From contig NZ_OZ244111.1 of the NCBI RefSeq assembly GCF_965215655.1, positions 3,596,001-3,660,000 on the forward strand: a DNA stretch of 64,000 nt, read 5' to 3'. The notes under the pieces were generated by a model. That model saw only the letters and a list, made by a program, of their open reading frames with translations. It did not search any database and was not told where the DNA came from. A program made the position numbers and the translations under genes. This DNA comes from Nioella sp965215655. GTDB lineage: Bacteria; Pseudomonadota; Alphaproteobacteria; Rhodobacterales; Rhodobacteraceae. This document shows positions 50,011 to 58,553 of this stretch, piece after piece. How positions within the stretch are numbered: the stretch's first letter is position 1; every line of letters starts with the position of its first letter.

Positions 50011-50496
50011 ATGCGTGCAGCGCTTTTGCTGGTGGCCGCCCTGACGGCCTGCACCCCATTGCCCGTTCCCAGCTCTGCACCCGCTGGTGGCGTCACCCCC
50101 GATTCCGCTGGCCTGCAGCCGGGCGGCACCGACCTGCGCATCGACTTCGGTCGCGCCCAGGCTGGCGTGATCGAAACCGTGTCGCGGCTTGTCGGATCAC
50201 AACCCGCCGACGTGACCCTGATCGAGGAATGCGGCGCGGGGCCTGTAACGGCGGCCTACTGGCGCAACGGGCTGACGGCGAATTTCCTCGACGGCGATTT
50301 CGTCGGCTGGACGGTGACCGAACCCGGCCTTCCCGTCGCGGGCGGCCTGAGCGTCGGCATGGCACCGCCGCCGGTGCAAATGGCCGAAACCACCCTGGGG
50401 CGGGAATTCGAACAGAACGGCGTCTGGGCGCTGATCGGGGAAGACAGCACGGACATCACGGTGCTTTGGTCCGGGACCACCTGCTTCTTCCGCTAA
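50011..50496 (+). CDS. Small lipoprotein, function unknown
   Basis: 161 residues from ATG 50011. A signal peptide with lipobox LVAALTACTP is followed by a proline/glycine-rich linker. The folded region holds VTLIEECGAGPVTAAYWRNG and GVWALIGEDSTDITVLWSG. Two later cysteines (ECG and TTCFF) could form a disulfide. It starts one base after regA and ends in a 4-base overlap with the convergent LysR gene. No family recognised. Confidence 0.7.
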   Translation: MRAALLLVAALTACTPLPVPSSAPAGGVTPDSAGLQPGGTDLRIDFGRAQAGVIETVSRLVGSQPADVTLIEECGAGPVTAAYWRNGLTANFLDGDFVGWTVTEPGLPVAGGLSVGMAPPPVQMAETTLGREFEQNGVWALIGEDSTDITVLWSGTTCFFR

Positions 50497-51383
50497 ACCA
50501 CGCCGTGTAGCCATGTCAGGAACACCCGCGCCTGCGGGCTGATCGTGGCCGGGTTGTGAACGCTGTAATAGGCGATGTCCGATTCCGGTTCCTCCAGCAG
50601 TGCCACCAGCCGCCCGTCATCCAGATCGCGCTGCACCACCGCCAGCGGCTGGCGGGTGATCCCCGCCCCTGACCGAACAGCGGCCAGAACCAGCCCGTTG
50701 GCCTCCAGCCGGGTGATCTGCATCGTCTCCGGGTCCGCGCCCAGCGCCCTGAGCCAGGTGAACATCTCCATATCCGTGGGTTCGGGCAGCCAGGCGAACT
50801 CCGTCAGCGCATGGATCGCGTCAGGCGAGGTGGCGGAGTATTCAACCGGCAGCCGCGCCGCTACGTCCGGGTGCGCCACAACGATGCGATGCGCGCGGGT
50901 CAGCAGCCGCGCCTTCAGCCCCGGCCATCTGCCCTGCCCATAGCGGATCGCCAGATCGAACCCGTCGCGGCGCAGGTCCACCACCGCATTGTCGGGCGCG
51001 ATGGTCACCGGCAAATCGGGATGCGCCTTCCAGAACCCGGCCAGCCGGGGGGCCAGCCAGTTCTCCGCGAAATTGAGCGTCGTCGTGACCGCGACAGGCC
51101 GATCCGCCCGCGCCTGCGACAAGGCCCTGACGCCCGCCGCGATGATCCCGAACCCCTCCCCCAGATCCTGCGCCAGCCTGCGGCCCGCCGCCGTGGTCGC
51201 CATCTTGCGGCCCGACCGTTCCATCAGGGCCTGCCCGAAATGGTCCTCCAGCGCCCGCACATGCTGCGCAATGGCGGCATGGGTCACGTTCAGTTCTCGC
51301 GCGGCGGCAGAAAAGCTTTCCAGCCGGGCAGCAGCTTCAAACGCCCGCAAAGCGGACAGCGAGGGGATGTCGCGCCAATCCAT
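50493..51383 (-). CDS. LysR-family transcriptional regulator (GcvA-like)
   Basis: 296 residues. The winged helix-turn-helix is SLSALRAFEAAARLESFSAA with VTHAAIAQHVRALEDHFG, typical of the GcvA group. The effector domain includes PVAVTTTLNFAENWLAPRLA and FDLAIRYGQGRWPGL. An imperfect dyad overlaps its upstream edge, suggesting autoregulation, and a small gene is transcribed divergently. Target unknown. Confidence 0.9.
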   Translation of the reverse strand: MDWRDIPSLSALRAFEAAARLESFSAAARELNVTHAAIAQHVRALEDHFGQALMERSGRKMATTAAGRRLAQDLGEGFGIIAAGVRALSQARADRPVAVTTTLNFAENWLAPRLAGFWKAHPDLPVTIAPDNAVVDLRRDGFDLAIRYGQGRWPGLKARLLTRAHRIVVAHPDVAARLPVEYSATSPDAIHALTEFAWLPEPTDMEMFTWLRALGADPETMQITRLEANGLVLAAVRSGAGITRQPLAVVQRDLDDGRLVALLEEPESDIAYYSVHNPATISPQARVFLTWLHGVV

Positions 51384-51384
51384 A

Positions 51385-51405
51385 TATGTTAGCTCCGCTT
51401 ACATA
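51385..51405. promoter_or_regulatory. Candidate LysR operator
   Basis: TATGTTAG and CTTACATA flank CTCCG as an inverted repeat with one mismatch. It begins one base upstream of the LysR start codon and 75 bases upstream of the divergent small gene, the usual place for a LysR site controlling both. Confidence 0.4.
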
Positions 51406-51480
51406 TGGAAGATATTGCTGATTCGATCCTGCATCGCAAGCCCGCTATGTCTGAGACATCAGCAAACAGGAGCTTTCCCG

Positions 51481-51648
51481 ATGATTTCTCTCCTCTCTCG
51501 CACCATGAAAACCGCAACGCGCCTTGACACATGGGATGCGCCCGACCATTGGCGCGCCCAGCACGAAGATTATCGCATCCGCCGTCACCGCGCGGATACC
51601 GAGCGGGCGCGGATGCGCCGCGCCCTTCGCCAAACCGGGCTAGAGTAA
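51481..51648 (+). CDS. Small basic protein, function unknown
   Basis: 55 residues, starting MISLLSRTMKTATRLDTWD and ending RMRRALRQTGLE. It has AGGAG 8 bases before the ATG. Composition is strongly charged (many Arg, Asp, His), suggesting an RNA- or protein-binding peptide. It is divergent from the LysR gene and shares the operator-like dyad, so it may be a target of that regulator. It is not one of the small families I know. Confidence 0.55.
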   Translation: MISLLSRTMKTATRLDTWDAPDHWRAQHEDYRIRRHRADTERARMRRALRQTGLE

Positions 51649-51702
51649 GTCAGGGTAACAATGGAACCAGCCAATCCGGGCGGTGGCACCCCATCGCCCG
51701 GA

Positions 51703-52194
51703 TCACGCCGCGCCGCGCAGATCCAGCAGCTTTGTCACCCGATCCACCGGCGTCCCATCGCTCAGCGGAACGCCCGGCGTCACGTGATGATCGACGAACC
51801 CCATGCGCCCATAATAATTCAACCCGCCGGTGTTATCCGCCCGGATCGTCGCGTCGATATCGCGAAAGCCAAAGCCGATCGCCGCCTGTCTCGTCGCCCC
51901 GAACAAGGCCCCACCAATGCCTTTCTGCGTGCTGCCCAGCCTGGCGAAGGTCGCAATCGTGGCGCGGTCCTGTGGCCCGCCTTCCAGCGGAAAGATATAC
52001 TGGAACCCCAGCAGCTCTCCATCCTGCTCCGCCACATGACAGATGCCGCGCGGCACGGCTCCGGCCAGAACCGGGGCCAGGAAATCCGCCGGAACCTCGC
52101 CCTGAAAGGCGGTTGTGCCGCCCTTGTCCACGATGGCTTGCAAGATGGACACGATGCCCGGCGCGTCCTCCGGGGTGGCCTGACGAACGATCAT
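51703..52194 (-). CDS. GNAT-family N-acetyltransferase
   Basis: 163 residues. Motif A reads ATFARLGSTQKGIGGALFGATR and is followed by NTGGLNYYGRMGF, typical of phosphinothricin acetyltransferase-like GNATs. Starts MIVRQATPEDAPGIVSILQ. Substrate unknown. The HD-domain gene upstream overlaps by 4 bases. Confidence 0.87.
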   Translation of the reverse strand: MIVRQATPEDAPGIVSILQAIVDKGGTTAFQGEVPADFLAPVLAGAVPRGICHVAEQDGELLGFQYIFPLEGGPQDRATIATFARLGSTQKGIGGALFGATRQAAIGFGFRDIDATIRADNTGGLNYYGRMGFVDHHVTPGVPLSDGTPVDRVTKLLDLRGAA

Positions 52195-52787
52195 AGCTTC
52201 TCCAACAAAGCATGATGCCGATTGGTGAAATCCGCCCGAACCTCTGCCGGGGGACGCAGATGCAGGTGCAGCCCTTCTGTCAGCGCCGGGGTGGGGCGGC
52301 CAAAGAACCGATCCGCCTCAGCCTCGGAAAACCCGGCCAATTGGGTCGCCTCCAGCCAGGCGGACACCTTGTCGGCCCGCTTGATCCGCGCCTTCACCGT
52401 CTTGGGGATCGCGGCAGGCAGCCCGAAACGCAGATGGATCGCCGCCGCCAGTCGGTCGTCCAGCGCGCCGTATCCCGGCCCGACCGCCGCCTTGACCGGG
52501 CTGATCATGTCCCCGATCACATATTCCGGCGCATCATGCAGCAGCGCCGCCAGCCGCCATTTCACCGGGGCCTTGGGGTCGATCCGGGCAAAGATCTGCT
52601 CCACCAGCAGCGAGTGCTCTGCGACCGAATAGGCATAATCCCCGCGCGTCTGCCCGTTCCAGCGCGCAACGAAGGCCAGACCGTGGGCGATGTCCTCGAT
52701 CTCGATATCCACCGGCGTCGGGTCCAGCAGGTCCAGCCTGCGCCCCGACAGCATCCTTTGCCATGCTCGTGCGGTTGATTTTGCCAT
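52191..52787 (-). CDS. HD-domain phosphohydrolase (YfbR-like)
   Basis: 198 residues from ATG 52787, preceded by GGAGAGAG. The HD pattern is VAEHSLLVEQIFARI followed by ALLHDAPEYVIGDM and the later D in KRADKVSAWLEATQL. The family includes 5'-nucleotidases for deoxynucleotides, which is a plausible but unproven role. It is translationally coupled to the GNAT gene. Confidence 0.85.
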   Translation of the reverse strand: MAKSTARAWQRMLSGRRLDLLDPTPVDIEIEDIAHGLAFVARWNGQTRGDYAYSVAEHSLLVEQIFARIDPKAPVKWRLAALLHDAPEYVIGDMISPVKAAVGPGYGALDDRLAAAIHLRFGLPAAIPKTVKARIKRADKVSAWLEATQLAGFSEAEADRFFGRPTPALTEGLHLHLRPPAEVRADFTNRHHALLEKL

Positions 52788-52978
52788 CTCTCTCCGCCCC
52801 ATCGCGCCCCTTTGGCCCGGACCCTCTAGAAACCAAGACACGGCCCGAAATTCAACGCCTGCCTGCCCCGGTGGGCCAACATTTTCCCGCCCGGATGGAA
52901 CCGGTTTCAGATTCCCCTTGGTGAAAAGGCCCTTCGGCGCGTAGGCTCATGATGTTAACCTATTTTGGAGGACCGATT

Positions 52979-53131
52979 ATGAGCAAAGAAGACACCCCCG
53001 AGAACGCCCCCGCCCGTAAGGACCAGAGCGCCAAGGGCCCGGCGGCCCAGCAGGGCAGCATGTCCGACAAGGGCGGCAGCGCGTCTGGCTCGTCGCAAAG
53101 CGGCGTGGCCCCCAAGGGCGGCAGCAAGTAA
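52979..53131 (+). CDS. Small, low-complexity hydrophilic protein
   Basis: 50 residues, MSKEDTPENAPARKDQSAK followed by a Gly/Ser/Gln/Lys-rich tail with repeated KGGS. Likely unstructured. The start has a strong GGAGG 7 bases upstream and the gene has its own terminator, so it is probably well expressed. No family recognised; stress-associated or nucleoid-related small proteins can look like this. Confidence 0.65.
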   Translation: MSKEDTPENAPARKDQSAKGPAAQQGSMSDKGGSASGSSQSGVAPKGGSK

Positions 53132-53158
53132 CCGCTTGCTCTTTTCATCACGATCAGA

Positions 53159-53188
53159 ACGGGGCCGCACCGCTCGCGGCCCCGTTTT
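53159..53188 (+). terminator. Terminator of the small low-complexity gene
   Basis: ACGGGGCCGC (53159-53168) and GCGGCCCCGT (53176-53185) form a perfect 10-bp stem with a 7-base loop, followed by TTT. It isolates the small gene from ahcY. Confidence 0.92.
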
Positions 53189-53278
53189 CCGTTCGCGGCA
53201 ATCCACGCCCATTGCCCCGCTCGACCCCTCCTGCTATGTCGCGCCAAACCCGTTTGACGCCCTTTCAGGAGCCCCGAC

Positions 53279-54670
53279 ATGACCGACTATATCGTCAAGG
53301 ATATCGCGCTGGCCGATTTTGGCCGCAAGGAACTCGACATCGCCGAAACCGAGATGCCCGGCCTGATGGCCCTGCGCGAGGAATATGGCGACAGCAAACC
53401 GCTGAAAGGCGCGCGCATCGCGGGCAGCCTGCACATGACGATCCAGACCGCCGTGCTGATCGAAACCCTCGTGCATCTGGGGGCCGAAGTCCGTTGGGCG
53501 TCCTGCAACATCTTCTCCACCCAGGACCACGCCGCCGCCGCCATTGCCGCCGCCGGTATCCCCGTCTTCGCCATCAAGGGCGAAACGCTGGAGGAATACT
53601 GGGACTACGCCGACCGCATCTTCATGTTCGAAGAGGGCGGCTGCAACATGATCCTCGACGACGGTGGCGACGCCACGCTCTACATCCTGCTTGGCGCGCG
53701 GGTGGAGGAAGGCGAAACCGACCTCATCGAAATGCCCACCAGTGAAGAGGAAGTCGCCCTCTTCGCCCAGATCAAGAAGCGCATCGCCGAGACCCCCGGC
53801 TGGTTCGTGCGTCAGCGCCACATGATCCAGGGCGTGACCGAGGAAACCACCACCGGCGTCCACCGCCTCTATCAGATGATGGAAAAAGGCCACCTGCCCT
53901 TCCCCGCCATCAACGTGAACGACTCCGTCACCAAGTCGAAATTCGACAACAAGTACGGCTGCAAGGAAAGCCTCGTCGACGGCATCCGCCGTGCCACCGA
54001 TACCATGATGGCCGGCAAGGTCGCCGTGGTCTGCGGCTATGGCGATGTGGGCAAAGGCTCCGCCGCCAGCCTCCGCGGTGCTGGCGCGCGCGTAAAGGTG
54101 ACGGAAGTGGACCCGATCTGCGCGCTGCAAGCGGCCATGGACGGGTTCGAAGTCACCACGCTGGAAGATGAGGTCGCCACGGCCGACATTTTCATCACCA
54201 CCACCGGCAACAAGGACGTGATCCGCATCGAGCATATGCGCGAGATGAAGGACATGGCCATCGTCGGCAATATCGGCCATTTCGACAACGAGATTCAGGT
54301 CGCGGCGCTGAAGAACCACAAATGGACCAACATCAAGGACCAGGTGGACATGATCGAGATGCCCTCGGGCAGCCGCCTGATCCTGCTGTCCGAAGGCCGT
54401 CTGCTGAACCTCGGCAACGCCACCGGCCACCCGTCCTTCGTGATGTCCGCGTCCTTCACCAACCAGACGCTGGCGCAGATCGAGCTCTGGACCAAGGGCG
54501 ACCAGTACGAAAACAAGGTCTACGTGCTGCCCAAAGTGCTGGACGAAAAAGTCGCTCGCCTGCACCTCGCCAAGATCGGCGCGAAGCTGTCCACGCTCGC
54601 CAAGGACCAGGCCGACTATATCGGCGTGGCGCAAGACGGCCCGTTCAAGCCGGAACATTACCGCTACTGA
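53279..54670 (+). CDS. ahcY: Adenosylhomocysteinase
   Basis: 463 residues. Hydrolyses S-adenosylhomocysteine to adenosine and homocysteine, relieving inhibition of methyltransferases. Motifs are ASCNIFSTQDHAAAA, VNDSVTKSKFDNKYGCKESL and the NAD-binding VVCGYGDVGKGSAASLRG. The C-terminus ends PFKPEHYRY as in all family members. AGGAG precedes ATG 53279. The 90 bases upstream do not show an evident SAH riboswitch. A strong terminator follows. Confidence 0.98.
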   Translation: MTDYIVKDIALADFGRKELDIAETEMPGLMALREEYGDSKPLKGARIAGSLHMTIQTAVLIETLVHLGAEVRWASCNIFSTQDHAAAAIAAAGIPVFAIKGETLEEYWDYADRIFMFEEGGCNMILDDGGDATLYILLGARVEEGETDLIEMPTSEEEVALFAQIKKRIAETPGWFVRQRHMIQGVTEETTTGVHRLYQMMEKGHLPFPAINVNDSVTKSKFDNKYGCKESLVDGIRRATDTMMAGKVAVVCGYGDVGKGSAASLRGAGARVKVTEVDPICALQAAMDGFEVTTLEDEVATADIFITTTGNKDVIRIEHMREMKDMAIVGNIGHFDNEIQVAALKNHKWTNIKDQVDMIEMPSGSRLILLSEGRLLNLGNATGHPSFVMSASFTNQTLAQIELWTKGDQYENKVYVLPKVLDEKVARLHLAKIGAKLSTLAKDQADYIGVAQDGPFKPEHYRY

Positions 54671-54697
54671 GGGCGATTGTTGCAGGAATTTCGGAGC

Positions 54698-54730
54698 ACC
54701 GGCCAGCGCGAGTTGGCCGGTTTATTTTTT
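54698..54730 (+). terminator. ahcY terminator
   Basis: ACCGGCCA (54698-54705) and TGGCCGGT (54714-54721) pair around an 8-base loop, followed by TTATTTTTTG. It marks the end of native GC-rich sequence before an AT-rich islet. Confidence 0.92.
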
Positions 54731-55054
54731 GTTGTTAGGTGGGAAGCAGCAATCCGCTGTGATCATGAGACTAGACTTTTTCGCATGAAGAAGCAGACCT
54801 TCGGCAACACGCGACGCTTTCGGCGGAGCAGACTGGCAGTAACCCGCACGGTTGCTCAGCGCTCCGATGTTTCACGTCTTTGCCAAGCCATGCTGCCATC
54901 ATCCTAAGTTGAACATTTCTACTTGGCGCGAAGACGGGTATTTCATCTTGGTTGCAGCAGAAGAAGTCCAGATGCTTAAGTGGGGTTGCTACGGCTGGAG
55001 GTAGGGTGTCTATTCAGGGCGTAAATTCTTGGCAACACATCAAAAAGGTTAAGT
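54731..55054. other. AT-richer intergenic region before the DUF2806 gene
   Basis: About 320 bases with lower GC than the surroundings. A 40-codon frame at 54785-54907 (MKKQTFGNTRRFRRSRLAV) has no good ribosome site and resembles degenerate sequence rather than a gene. The last 50 bases probably carry the promoter and AAGG ribosome site of the following gene. No tRNA or attachment site was found. Confidence 0.5.
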
Positions 55055-56011
55055 ATGTCCGGGAAAGAGCAAGAAAAATCCGAAAGTTGGCTCTCGACAA
55101 TTTTCGAAGGAGGCTTGCCGCAAATTATTGCTGGTCCTGCGGGCAAAGCATTTAGTCGGCTCATTGGTGCGACAATAGAAATCCCTGCCTCGTACGTCGA
55201 TGGTATCGCTCAGGGCGTGAAAGACAAAACTGCAGCAAAAAGTCTTGTCGCCAATGCTATTGCTGAAAGGGCCGCGATAATGGCTGTTGAAGACTCAGAA
55301 ATCATGGGTCGTGCTGTTGATAGCCTTCTTGCAAGCCAATATCGGAAGCAGGAAAACAAGGAAGAAATTGTTAAGCTGGCGATTGAGGATTTGAACGAAA
55401 CGCCTCCGTCTAGTGACAGCCAAGGGCCATCAGATGATTGGATGAACAAGTTCGAACGCTATGCAGAAGATGCCTCTAGCGATGAACTTCGGTTGATGTA
55501 TGCGAAGCTACTAGCGGGCGAGATACGGAAAGAAAAAAGCGTGTCCGCTGCTACACTGCACTTCGTGTCCCTCCTAGATAATGATGTAACAAACCTTATT
55601 GAGCGAGTTTTGCCATACGCGTCAAATGAAGGTTTTGTTTTTCAAGAACTGGTTAAACCTGAACTGACTTATCTTGAACGAACCGTTTTGGAACAATCTG
55701 GCTTTTGGACAATGGATAAGAGAATTACGCTAACACATGATGATGATGGGAAGTTAATTTATGAATTTCGTGATGGTCTAGGCTTCTATACGGAAGCAGC
55801 ACCTAGCCATAAAACAATATTTATCGGTTCTGTTCTGTCAAAGGCAGGGCGTGATCTTGCACAAACCATCAATCGTGGCTTTGAGATAACTGCGTTATGC
55901 AAACTTCTCTACACTAAAGGGGCAACAAGGGCCGCCTTCGGAGAATATTCTAAGAATGGTAATCGTGTTGCCCTGAGTAACATGTTTGATGTGCCCGCTG
56001 ACGCTCCTTAG
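55055..56011 (+). CDS. DUF2806-like accessory protein
   Basis: 318 residues. The N-terminal part (GGLPQIIAGPAGKAFSRLIG) looks amphipathic or membrane-associated. The middle has DWMNKFERYAEDASSDELRL and MYAKLLAGEIRKEKSVSAAT, the pattern I associate with DUF2806. Function is unknown. Two 60-base stretches counted by hand are 43% and 40% GC, far below neighbours, and codon choice is AT-rich, so recent acquisition is likely. It stands alone between ahcY and a BrnA-like gene, with no integrase. A defence-related role is possible but unsupported. Confidence 0.65.
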   Translation: MSGKEQEKSESWLSTIFEGGLPQIIAGPAGKAFSRLIGATIEIPASYVDGIAQGVKDKTAAKSLVANAIAERAAIMAVEDSEIMGRAVDSLLASQYRKQENKEEIVKLAIEDLNETPPSSDSQGPSDDWMNKFERYAEDASSDELRLMYAKLLAGEIRKEKSVSAATLHFVSLLDNDVTNLIERVLPYASNEGFVFQELVKPELTYLERTVLEQSGFWTMDKRITLTHDDDGKLIYEFRDGLGFYTEAAPSHKTIFIGSVLSKAGRDLAQTINRGFEITALCKLLYTKGATRAAFGEYSKNGNRVALSNMFDVPADAP

Positions 56012-56025
56012 TTTTAGCAAGCGTA

Positions 56026-56047
56026 GGGTGGGCAGTTCTGCCCACCC
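56026..56047. repeat. Perfect palindrome after the DUF2806 gene
   Basis: GGGTGGGCAG, TT, CTGCCCACCC is a perfect 10-bp inverted repeat 14 bases after the gene's stop. It is GC-rich and lacks a T-run. GGGTGGGCA-type palindromes are frequent as dispersed repeats in bacteria, so it could be an element end or a terminator. Confidence 0.8.
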
Positions 56048-56090
56048 CCCCACCAAAGCTGCGCAGGGGTCATGACCAACCATCCCCCCC

Positions 56091-56516
56091 TCACTCCTCC
56101 CCCCGTCGCGTCTTGAGCCACGCATCGCCTTCCTCCATCATCTGGTCCGTCCAGCCCCATTTCGGTCGCTTGCGCGGCCCGCTCTTCTCCTGTTCCTTGA
56201 ACTGGTCGATGGTCTCATCCCCGTGCAGCAGCCCCATCAGCCGCGCCCGCATGAAGGCTTTCAGCACGTCGTTCATTCGGGGGCCATAGTCGGGCCCCAT
56301 GGAACGGAAGAATTTCAGCACGTCATCATCCACCCGGATCGTCACCCGCTTCTTCGCGGGGCTGGGCGAGGTCGCAATACGCACCCAGTCGCTCGGCACG
56401 CGCTGGTTGATGAAGATGCGGTTGTGCAGGTCGTAGTCAATGCGCGCCATCGCGTCGATCAGGTAGTGGTGATGTTCCCGCTGCTTCGCGGTCAGCGGTT
56501 TGCCATCCAGGTTCAT
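56091..56516 (-). CDS. BrnA-like/DUF4415 ribbon-helix-helix-type protein
   Basis: 141 residues. The core KKRVTIRVDDDVLKFFRSMG with PRMNDVLKAFMRARLMGL matches the DUF4415/BrnA antitoxin group, a ribbon-helix-helix fold. No BrnT-type toxin gene is adjacent, so it may be a stand-alone regulator. It has long N- and C-terminal extensions. It diverges from mutL, sharing a 189-base intergenic region that contains an 11-bp phased repeat array. Confidence 0.75.
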   Translation of the reverse strand: MNLDGKPLTAKQREHHHYLIDAMARIDYDLHNRIFINQRVPSDWVRIATSPSPAKKRVTIRVDDDVLKFFRSMGPDYGPRMNDVLKAFMRARLMGLLHGDETIDQFKEQEKSGPRKRPKWGWTDQMMEEGDAWLKTRRGEE

Positions 56517-56593
56517 GGCCGGTCCTCGATTTGGGAAAGTGCCGGGCAGTCTGGCAGGATTTTCCTAAAATCCCGTCAATGGCGCGGTTTTGT

Positions 56594-56637
56594 CTGCACG
56601 GGGGGTGTACGGGGGGTGTACGCCCGGTGCACGGGTG
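56594..56637 (+). repeat. 11-bp phased repeat array upstream of mutL
   Basis: Units start at 56594, 56605, 56616 and 56627: CTGCACGGGGG, GTGTACGGGGG, GTGTACGCCCG and GTGCACGGGTG, again with exact 11-bp spacing. It lies 70-110 bases upstream of mutL in the same orientation, relative to the gene, as the trxA array (36854). Confidence 0.85.
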
Positions 56638-56705
56638 GCGACAGGCCGCCTGCGCCCGCCTTGGGGCGTTTCCGAATCGAGCGGGGGCGTGCTATCCCTT
56701 GTGGC

Positions 56706-58553
56706 ATGGCTTTTCCCGACCCCAAGATAGGCGTCTCCGCGCGCCCCGTGATCCGTCAGCTGGATGAAACGGTGGTGAACCGCATCGCGGCGGGCGAGGT
56801 GGTGGAACGCCCCGCCTCCGCCGTCAAGGAACTTGTTGAAAACGCAATAGATTCCGGCGCCGACCGCATCACCATAGAGGTCGCCAACGGCGGTAAATCC
56901 CTGATCCGCGTCACCGATAACGGCTGCGGAATGAGTCCCGAAGACCTCCCCCTCGCCCTCGCCCGCCATGCGACGTCCAAGATCGACGGGAAAGATCTGT
57001 TGAATATCAACAGCTTCGGCTTTCGTGGCGAGGCTTTGCCTTCGCTCGGATCGGTGGGGCGACTGGTTATCACCAGCCGGTCAGAGACCGGAGGAGATGC
57101 CCATACCATCGCCGTAACTGGTGGAAGACATTCGGTTATTCGCCCTGCGGCCCTGTCGGGCGGAACCGTGGTGGAGCTTCGGGATCTGTTCTTCGCCACC
57201 CCCGCGCGGCTCAAGTTCCTGCGCACGGATCGGGCCGAGATGCAGGCGATCGGCGACGTGGTGAAACGGCTGGCGATGGCGGAACCTGGCGTCGGCTTTT
57301 CCCTGCGCGACATGACCGATGGTCAGAACCGGGTGATCTTTCGCGCCGACCCGGAACAAGGCGATCTTTTCAATGCGTTAGGGGCCAGGCTCGGGCAGGT
57401 GATGGGGCGCGATTTCATCGAGAACGCGCTGCCGATAGAGGCCGAGCGCGAAGGCGTCCGCCTGGTGGGCTATGCCGCTCTGCCGACTTATTCGCGCGGC
57501 TCGGCGACTGCGCAGTATCTGTTTGTTAACGGTCGTCCGGTAAAAGACAGGTTGCTGGTCGGGGCCTTACGCGGGGCCTATGCGGATTTCCTCAGCCGGG
57601 ACCGGCACCCGGCGGTGGCACTTTTCGTTGACTGCCCGCCGGAGCGGGTCGACGTGAACGTGCACCCGGCCAAGGCAGAGGTGCGGTTCCGCGAACCGGG
57701 TGTGGTACGCGGGCTTATCGTCTCGGCCCTGCGCCATGCGCTTGCAGAGGCCGGACATCGGGCGTCCTCGACCGTGGCCGAGGCAACGCTTGGCGCGTTT
57801 CGGCCGGAACAAGGGCCTGCGCGGGTCTACCAGATGGACCGGCCCTCTCAGGGGTCGCTCCGCGCCGCGCGGGACTGGCAGGCACCCAACACGGGGTTTG
57901 CCGAGGCACCGTCGGATTTCACCTCGACCTCGGCGCGGGTTGAGCCAGTCACAGATACGCCCGAGGCGGCGCAGCACCCGCTCGGCGCGGCCCGGGCGCA
58001 GGTGCACGAAAACTACATCATCGCCCAGACCGAGACCGGCATGGTGATCGTCGATCAGCACGCAGCGCATGAGCGGCTGGTCTATGAAAAACTGAAACGC
58101 CAGATGGCGGAGAACGGGGTAGCGTCACAGGCGCTGTTGATCCCCGAGATCGTGACGCTTGGTGCGAATGACGCTGCCACGCTGCTGGAACTGGCCGACG
58201 ATCTGGCAAGGCTCGGCCTGGTGCTGGAACCCTTCGGGCCGGGTACCATTGCGGTGCAGGCGACGCCCGCGATCCTTGGGCCCGTGAACGCCGAAGCGAT
58301 GCTGCGCGATATCCTCGATGAACTGGACGATCTGGGCGAAAGCCTGACCGTGCAGGCGCAGATCGAGGCGATCCTCAGCCGCGTGGCTTGCCATGGGTCG
58401 ATCCGATCCGGTCGGCAGATGCGGGCCGAGGAGATGAACGCCCTTCTGCGCGAGATGGAGGCGACCCCCCATTCCGGCCAGTGCAACCACGGGCGGCCCA
58501 CCTATGTGGAGCTGAAGCTCTCTGACATCGAAAGGCTTTTTGGCCGCACATGA
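56706..58553 (+). CDS. mutL: DNA mismatch repair protein MutL
   Basis: 615 residues from ATG 56706, chosen because the conserved part begins at IRQLDETVVNRIAAGEVVERP. The ATPase site has KELVENAIDSGAD, TDNGCGM and FGFRGEALPS. The C-terminal domain has the endonuclease motif VDQHAAHERLVYE at about residue 450, with later ACHG and CNHGRP motifs, so this MutL should nick DNA itself. No mutH is present. rmuC overlaps its stop by 4 bases. Confidence 0.97.
   Translation: MAFPDPKIGVSARPVIRQLDETVVNRIAAGEVVERPASAVKELVENAIDSGADRITIEVANGGKSLIRVTDNGCGMSPEDLPLALARHATSKIDGKDLLNINSFGFRGEALPSLGSVGRLVITSRSETGGDAHTIAVTGGRHSVIRPAALSGGTVVELRDLFFATPARLKFLRTDRAEMQAIGDVVKRLAMAEPGVGFSLRDMTDGQNRVIFRADPEQGDLFNALGARLGQVMGRDFIENALPIEAEREGVRLVGYAALPTYSRGSATAQYLFVNGRPVKDRLLVGALRGAYADFLSRDRHPAVALFVDCPPERVDVNVHPAKAEVRFREPGVVRGLIVSALRHALAEAGHRASSTVAEATLGAFRPEQGPARVYQMDRPSQGSLRAARDWQAPNTGFAEAPSDFTSTSARVEPVTDTPEAAQHPLGAARAQVHENYIIAQTETGMVIVDQHAAHERLVYEKLKRQMAENGVASQALLIPEIVTLGANDAATLLELADDLARLGLVLEPFGPGTIAVQATPAILGPVNAEAMLRDILDELDDLGESLTVQAQIEAILSRVACHGSIRSGRQMRAEEMNALLREMEATPHSGQCNHGRPTYVELKLSDIERLFGRT

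Noticed and set aside
53189..53278. SAH riboswitch upstream of ahcY
   Set aside because: The 90-base leader is short and shows no paired structure resembling the known SAH riboswitch, though I could not fold it computationally.
54785..54907. 40-codon frame before the DUF2806 gene
   Set aside because: No ribosome site, no recognisable family, and it sits in degenerate-looking sequence.
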